Assembly: GCA_026419785.1 (NCBI GenBank)
Contig: JAODTK010005420.1
Span: 310,001 to 374,000 of the forward strand
Direction of reading: 5' to 3'
From: Sclerodactyla briareus
Taxonomy: Eukaryota > Echinodermata > Holothuroidea > Dendrochirotida > Sclerodactylidae
Length of the DNA: 64,000 nucleotides
The position numbers and the translations under genes are program-made. Numbering within the stretch: position 1 is the first letter of the stretch; every line of letters begins with the position of its first letter. This document shows positions 60,369 through 64,000 of this stretch, piece after piece. The notes under the pieces are model-generated. The model saw nothing but the letters and a program-made list of their open reading frames with translations. It was not told the DNA's origin and ran no database searches.

Positions 60369-60566
60369 AACCTCTCTCATCTCGTGAAAGCTTACCGAGA
60401 GTTGGACCTCCGCTGTAACTGCATCAGCAAGCTGGAGGGCCTAGAGACCTTGGTCCACCTACAGACTATGAACATCTCCAGCAGCAACCTCATCGAGACA
60501 ATCCCGTCTGGATCGGGAAAAGCGGAAAGCCTGGGTGTATCAACCTGCCGCCAATCTTCATTTTCG
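60369..60566 (+). CDS. Exon of a leucine-rich-repeat protein (SDS22-like repeats)
   Basis: Read in one open frame after an AAAG acceptor-like site, the exon gives an SDS22-type leucine-rich repeat: ELDLRCNCISKLEGLETLVH then LQTMNISSSNLIETIP. The LxLxxNxIxKLEgLexLxxL spacing of about 22 residues is characteristic. Such repeats form a curved protein-binding surface. The exon ends at TTTTCG|GTGAGG, a strong donor, giving 198 bp in phase 0. The repeat after LIETIP is poor, so either a base error or a different exon end is possible. Together with 62198-62381 it marks a plus-strand host gene. Several families (LRRC and dynein-assembly types) share this pattern, so no symbol is given. Confidence 0.75.
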
Positions 60567-60569
60567 GTG

Positions 60570-62190
60570 AGGGGTTTTGTTAATGCAGTGGCTAGTAATA
60601 TTGTAGAATGTGGAATGGACACCCCAGTTCGCACATGTGCAGGTGCCATGTCTTTTTAAAATACTGATCATCAGTTTGACAAAATTTGGCCTCTGATTGT
60701 TGCATTTGTGGTTGAACTGTGAACATATTCTGTCGACAGTATAAATGCAATAAGCCAGTCGACGTTTACCGTTGATGAGATGCTAATGATATTGGTCAAA
60801 GGTCATTAAAGGGAACGCAGCAGTTCGACGTTGAACGTACACTCGTACAGTGTGCAGAGCGAGAGATCTTCGAATTCCCGCCAAAATTACGGATCTGTCA
60901 ACACAAAAATACGAGATCCCCCCATACTACATTCAACCCATAAACATCGCTGAAACAAACATGGGCATGAATTGGTTGCGTTTTAGGAGTAATAGTGACA
61001 GTTTAAAATACGCCGTACCAATATTGCCTATGGGGGGATCTGGATCGAATCTCGTTCTATGATGAGCAGGCATACTTCGAAACTATGAATGGCTTATTGA
61101 AAAAAGTGTGTTTAAAAGGGTAACATGTTAACTCTATTTGGTGTGTGTGTGTAACACTTTCCCATTTTAACGGGATTTCTGAAAACGTAGACCGATTTTA
61201 ATGAAATATTGAATGTGGTAATCAGGGCTGGGTGAAAACCCATTGATTTTGGACACGGTATTATATTGCCTATTTTAGGTTCAAGTTTTCCAAACATAAC
61301 GAAGTAGCTGGTTGTCGCCAAATTTTTTCGACGAAATGTGCTCAGATGAACAAGAGTGCTACATACTTAGGACTTGCATAGCAGTCAGTTTGTACACCAA
61401 ATTTTTGTCTTGCTTGTCTTGTTGGCTGGTAATATGCAAACACCAACTAGTGGTTAAAACTGCATACAGGTTTTCTGTCATTCCTCCCCAAATTGCTACA
61501 CAAGTGCTTGGCACTCTTTCAAACACTGTTGTGTTTCGCTTGTTAGCAAATCACAGCAAACCGGTTTACAAGCTACTGCTTTTTTATTTGGTGTGGTTCG
61601 TCACATAGGTACCGGATATATTACCGTAAATATAAAACTGTTAGTATATTTGAAATTATGAATATGCTCTGAGGTAGGTCCATTTTTGCAGGAAAATTAA
61701 AATTATTTTACATACACAACTTGCACCACACCACACAACATTAAACATATTGTAGAAACCAGGTTGGCCACCCCATTGCCCCTCTCTTCTTCACAGCCTG
61801 AAGGTCTACATGTTCCCCCCCCCCTCTCTCTAACTCACACAGATGTTAGGTTCCTGTTGTGTCAGGATCCATCTAGGCTGGACTAGTGTTACGGGTCTCT
61901 ATTACTTGCCCACCCTCCCCGCCGCCATCCTGCCTCCCTCACCCCCCCCCCCCCCCCCCCCGGTTGTAGCATGTTTCCCCCAGGTGGCGCAGTGAGGTTT
62001 TGTCATGCAAAATGGGTGAGAGTGAGAGAAGACATGGGGGAGAGCAGGAGTTCTGCTGTTAGGGGCCTATCCCGGCAAGGTGTTCAGGGAAGGTAAAAAA
62101 AGATAAAGACGTCATTTTAGCTCAAACTGGCGTCAGCTGGTTAAAGCAAATCAGGGCGAGGTCAGCAACACTTCCTTTCCTTTCCATATG
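60570..62190. other. Intron of the LRR gene (inferred)
   Basis: No coding signal. A C run of about 22 lies at 61942-61961 and another of about 10 near 61818. Confidence 0.4.
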
Positions 62191-62197
62191 TCGTGAG

Positions 62198-62381
62198 GAC
62201 ATATAACCGCTCCGCCCCTGAAGGACTGGTGGGCGTTCTCTATCGCGGGTAACCCCCTCTGGGACCTGGAACACCACAGGCTGTTAATCGTCTTCCATCT
62301 GCGGTACCTCACCCAACCCGGATGGGGAGCTCATCTCTGGGGCACTCAGGGAGGAGGCCAACAGAGGTTTGCAAACCAAGG
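62198..62381 (+). CDS. Exon with the C-terminal cap of the LRR domain
   Basis: A pyrimidine tract (CTTCCTTTCCTTTCC) precedes an AG at 62196-62197. The exon reads FSIAGNPLWDLEHHRLLIV then FHLRYLT, and in the next frame DGELISGALREEANRGLQTK. This is the usual end of an LRR domain: xGNPLxxxxxxRxxVIxxLxxLxxLDGxxI with a following REEA segment. A single-base frame change is needed near 62310, between LRYLT and DGEL. The exon ends at AAGG|GTGAGG, a strong donor that both frames share. The same gene as 60369-60566 is inferred from strand, order and domain logic. Confidence 0.75.
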
Positions 62382-62384
62382 GTG

Positions 62385-63870
62385 AGGACCAAAAATATGC
62401 ATGAGCAGAGGGTTCAAGGAAAATTTGGGGGAGAAGGGTTGCTTCTAGTCAGGCCTCTCTTCAATTACTTGAACCACCTGGATAGCATAATCATCTCAGT
62501 CAGTTCATGTATTTGTTCTTCTTGCCTCCAGCCTCAGAGTATACAGGTATATGGAAATAGTTAGATGCAAAGGTGGGAGGAACTAATAAACCCCTAGGGC
62601 TAGTCAAGTATGCAATCAATGTGAATGATGACAATGAAATGTGTCTTAGAAACCAGAACGAGGCAATTGGGTATTCCATTAAGCTAGTATACAGACTACC
62701 CTCCCCCCATGAAAAAAGCACAACAATGCAGAGGCGAGTGGAGGGGTGCCTGCACTGGTTGGTATGTCTCACATCCATTGCGTGCTCCCTTTACAGGAGA
62801 GAACATGTCTGTGCACTAGGTAACCTAATGGATTCTGCCCAGGAAAGCACTGGCAGAGTGGTGAGTAGAAGAGGAAGAGAGAAGAAAAAAATCCCGGAAA
62901 TGGCTCTCCTGAGTGAGATTAAGCTGAGTCATTTCATTTTGTCTCGCCGGAACTTGGTTCAAGAAGAGACACAGTGCTCACTTTGTTGTGTGTTTGTGTC
63001 TGTCTGTCTGTATGTCCGTATGTGCGATTCGATGTGCGGAGGGTTGAAACAGTTGATTGGGTTGTTGATGTGCATCCACATTTCCTCCCGAAAGACCATA
63101 TCATGACAGGGAATTGATATTAATGAAAATAACTGGAAGCGGGTAACAAAGATATCTCTTGATCGGTAGCTGCATGGTGATGCAGTTCAGCATATGCATG
63201 GTCCATCCTCAATTTGCGCAACTAGCACTCTGACTGCAATAATTTCCTTGTATGACTCCGTCCTAAGAATTACTACGGGACATGGAAATCACCCATCACG
63301 CTCTTCAAAACGATACCAAACGGGCCATATCCGCGTGAAACTCAGAAGAAAACTATGTGAAGAATAACAAAATCCCAGTAATTTTATTTGTTTTTGTGTG
63401 AACCCCCTCCTCAATTTGCGCCATTGGAGAACTGAGTGGACCTGCACTAAATTCAGACTTTTTTCTCAGGGAATAATTTATAAAAGTACAAGAAGATATC
63501 AATTTAACTTGAAAATGCGATTGACTAATGAAGAACGATGGAAACAGTCACGAAGACTGAAACAAAACAATTTGACGATTTTCAGAGTTAGGCTACGCTT
63601 AGGCTACTCACATTTAGTGTGGTAGGTATCGGACAGGTGCGAAAAATTGAAGAGGGTTGACGATATAAAAACTAGGAAGTGTTAGATGAAAGGAATAGAT
63701 TTCCTAGCAGTATATGGCTAATTAAAGAGACCAATTATAATTTATATGATTTTTGCTTTGAGGAATGTAATCCTATGCAGATGGCTCAGTGAATCATTGA
63801 CCACAGCGAGACCCTACTTACATGTAATAGGTACCCCTAACCTTTTTTTTGACGTTTATACAATCAGACA
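62385..63870. other. Intron of the LRR gene (inferred)
   Basis: Includes a (TGTC)n-like patch near 62995-63015. A 177-codon frame (62573-63106, plus) shows no domain and is not taken as a gene. Confidence 0.35.
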
Positions 63871-63871
63871 G

Positions 63872-64000
63872 ATTGAGAATTTTGATGGATGCAGCGAGAA
63901 GGAAGAGAAGAGACTGAAGGAGCTGGAGGGAGACCACGACAAGACTCTCCTGACACGAGAAATCGGGAAGAAGATTGCCAACTGGAGACGAAGACTCTCG
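63872..64000 (+). CDS. Exon, truncated by the window end; charged, helical segment
   Basis: After a T-run and CAGACAG acceptor, one frame stays open for 43 codons to the end of the window: IENFDGCSEKEEKRLKELEG, later LLTREIGKKIANWRRRLS. Its lysine, glutamate and arginine content, with hydrophobics at regular spacing, suggests an amphipathic helix or short coiled coil. Codon use (CTG, GAG, AAG) differs from the AT-rich surroundings and resembles the LRR exons, so it is probably the next exon of that gene. The phase does not follow directly from 62198-62381, so at least one exon may be missing between, or the gene is a different one. Confidence 0.55.
   Translation, partial: MENFDGCSEKEEKRLKELEGDHDKTLLTREIGKKIANWRRRLS

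Noticed and set aside
62573-63106. 177-codon plus-strand open frame
   Set aside because: No recognisable domain, runs into a TGTC-type low-complexity patch, and lies in the inferred intron of the LRR gene.

Overview
The window looks like intergenic or intronic DNA from a metazoan, most likely a marine invertebrate. The phylum is inference only: tyrosine-recombinase (DIRS-like) retrotransposons, a tRNA-headed SINE with a CR1/L2-style tail, several hAT-type elements and long complex satellites would fit an echinoderm, hemichordate, cephalochordate or similar genome. No bacterial-type operon, rRNA gene, functional tRNA gene or CRISPR array is visible. Nearly all open reading frames are short. 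The recognisable protein matches are broken by single-base shifts, which points to old decayed elements, to an unpolished long-read assembly, or to both.

Layout. 0.4-3.4 kb: a decayed DIRS/Ngaro-like retrotransposon (reverse transcriptase, RNase H, tyrosine recombinase). 3.4-21 kb: mostly featureless AT-rich DNA with local tandem duplications (11.7-12.1, 13.7-15.6, 17.2-18.05 and 20.1-20.7 kb). 21.1-28.95 kb: a foldback-type element about 7.8 kb long whose 400-470 bp inverted arms are built from iterated ACCGATAATGA motifs. It carries a nested 1.7 kb hAT-type element with a perfect 8-bp target duplication, a TTAA-flanked MITE and decayed minus-strand reading frames. 29.7-33.0 kb: a second hAT-type element with a perfect 8-bp target duplication. 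34.3 kb: a small MITE. 36.8-41.26 kb: a satellite of about 312 bp monomers, 15 copies, with dimeric higher-order structure at its right end. Its unique right flank recurs without the array at 58.4 kb. 41.8-42.2 kb: a complete tRNA-derived SINE on the minus strand.

44.07-50.52 kb: a GC-rich island of nested minisatellites, resembling an rDNA intergenic spacer in texture, bracketed by inverted arms of about 100 bp. 53.1-53.7 and 57.8-58.2 kb: C-terminal remnants of two different non-LTR retrotransposons; the first has a 3' tail like that of the SINE. 58.75-60.08 kb: a candidate hAT element with GAGTCCGAGTC iterations. 60.4-64 kb: exons of a plus-strand host gene encoding a leucine-rich-repeat protein; it probably continues past the window.

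The only convincing host gene is the LRR gene at the right end. The rest is mobile DNA and its debris.
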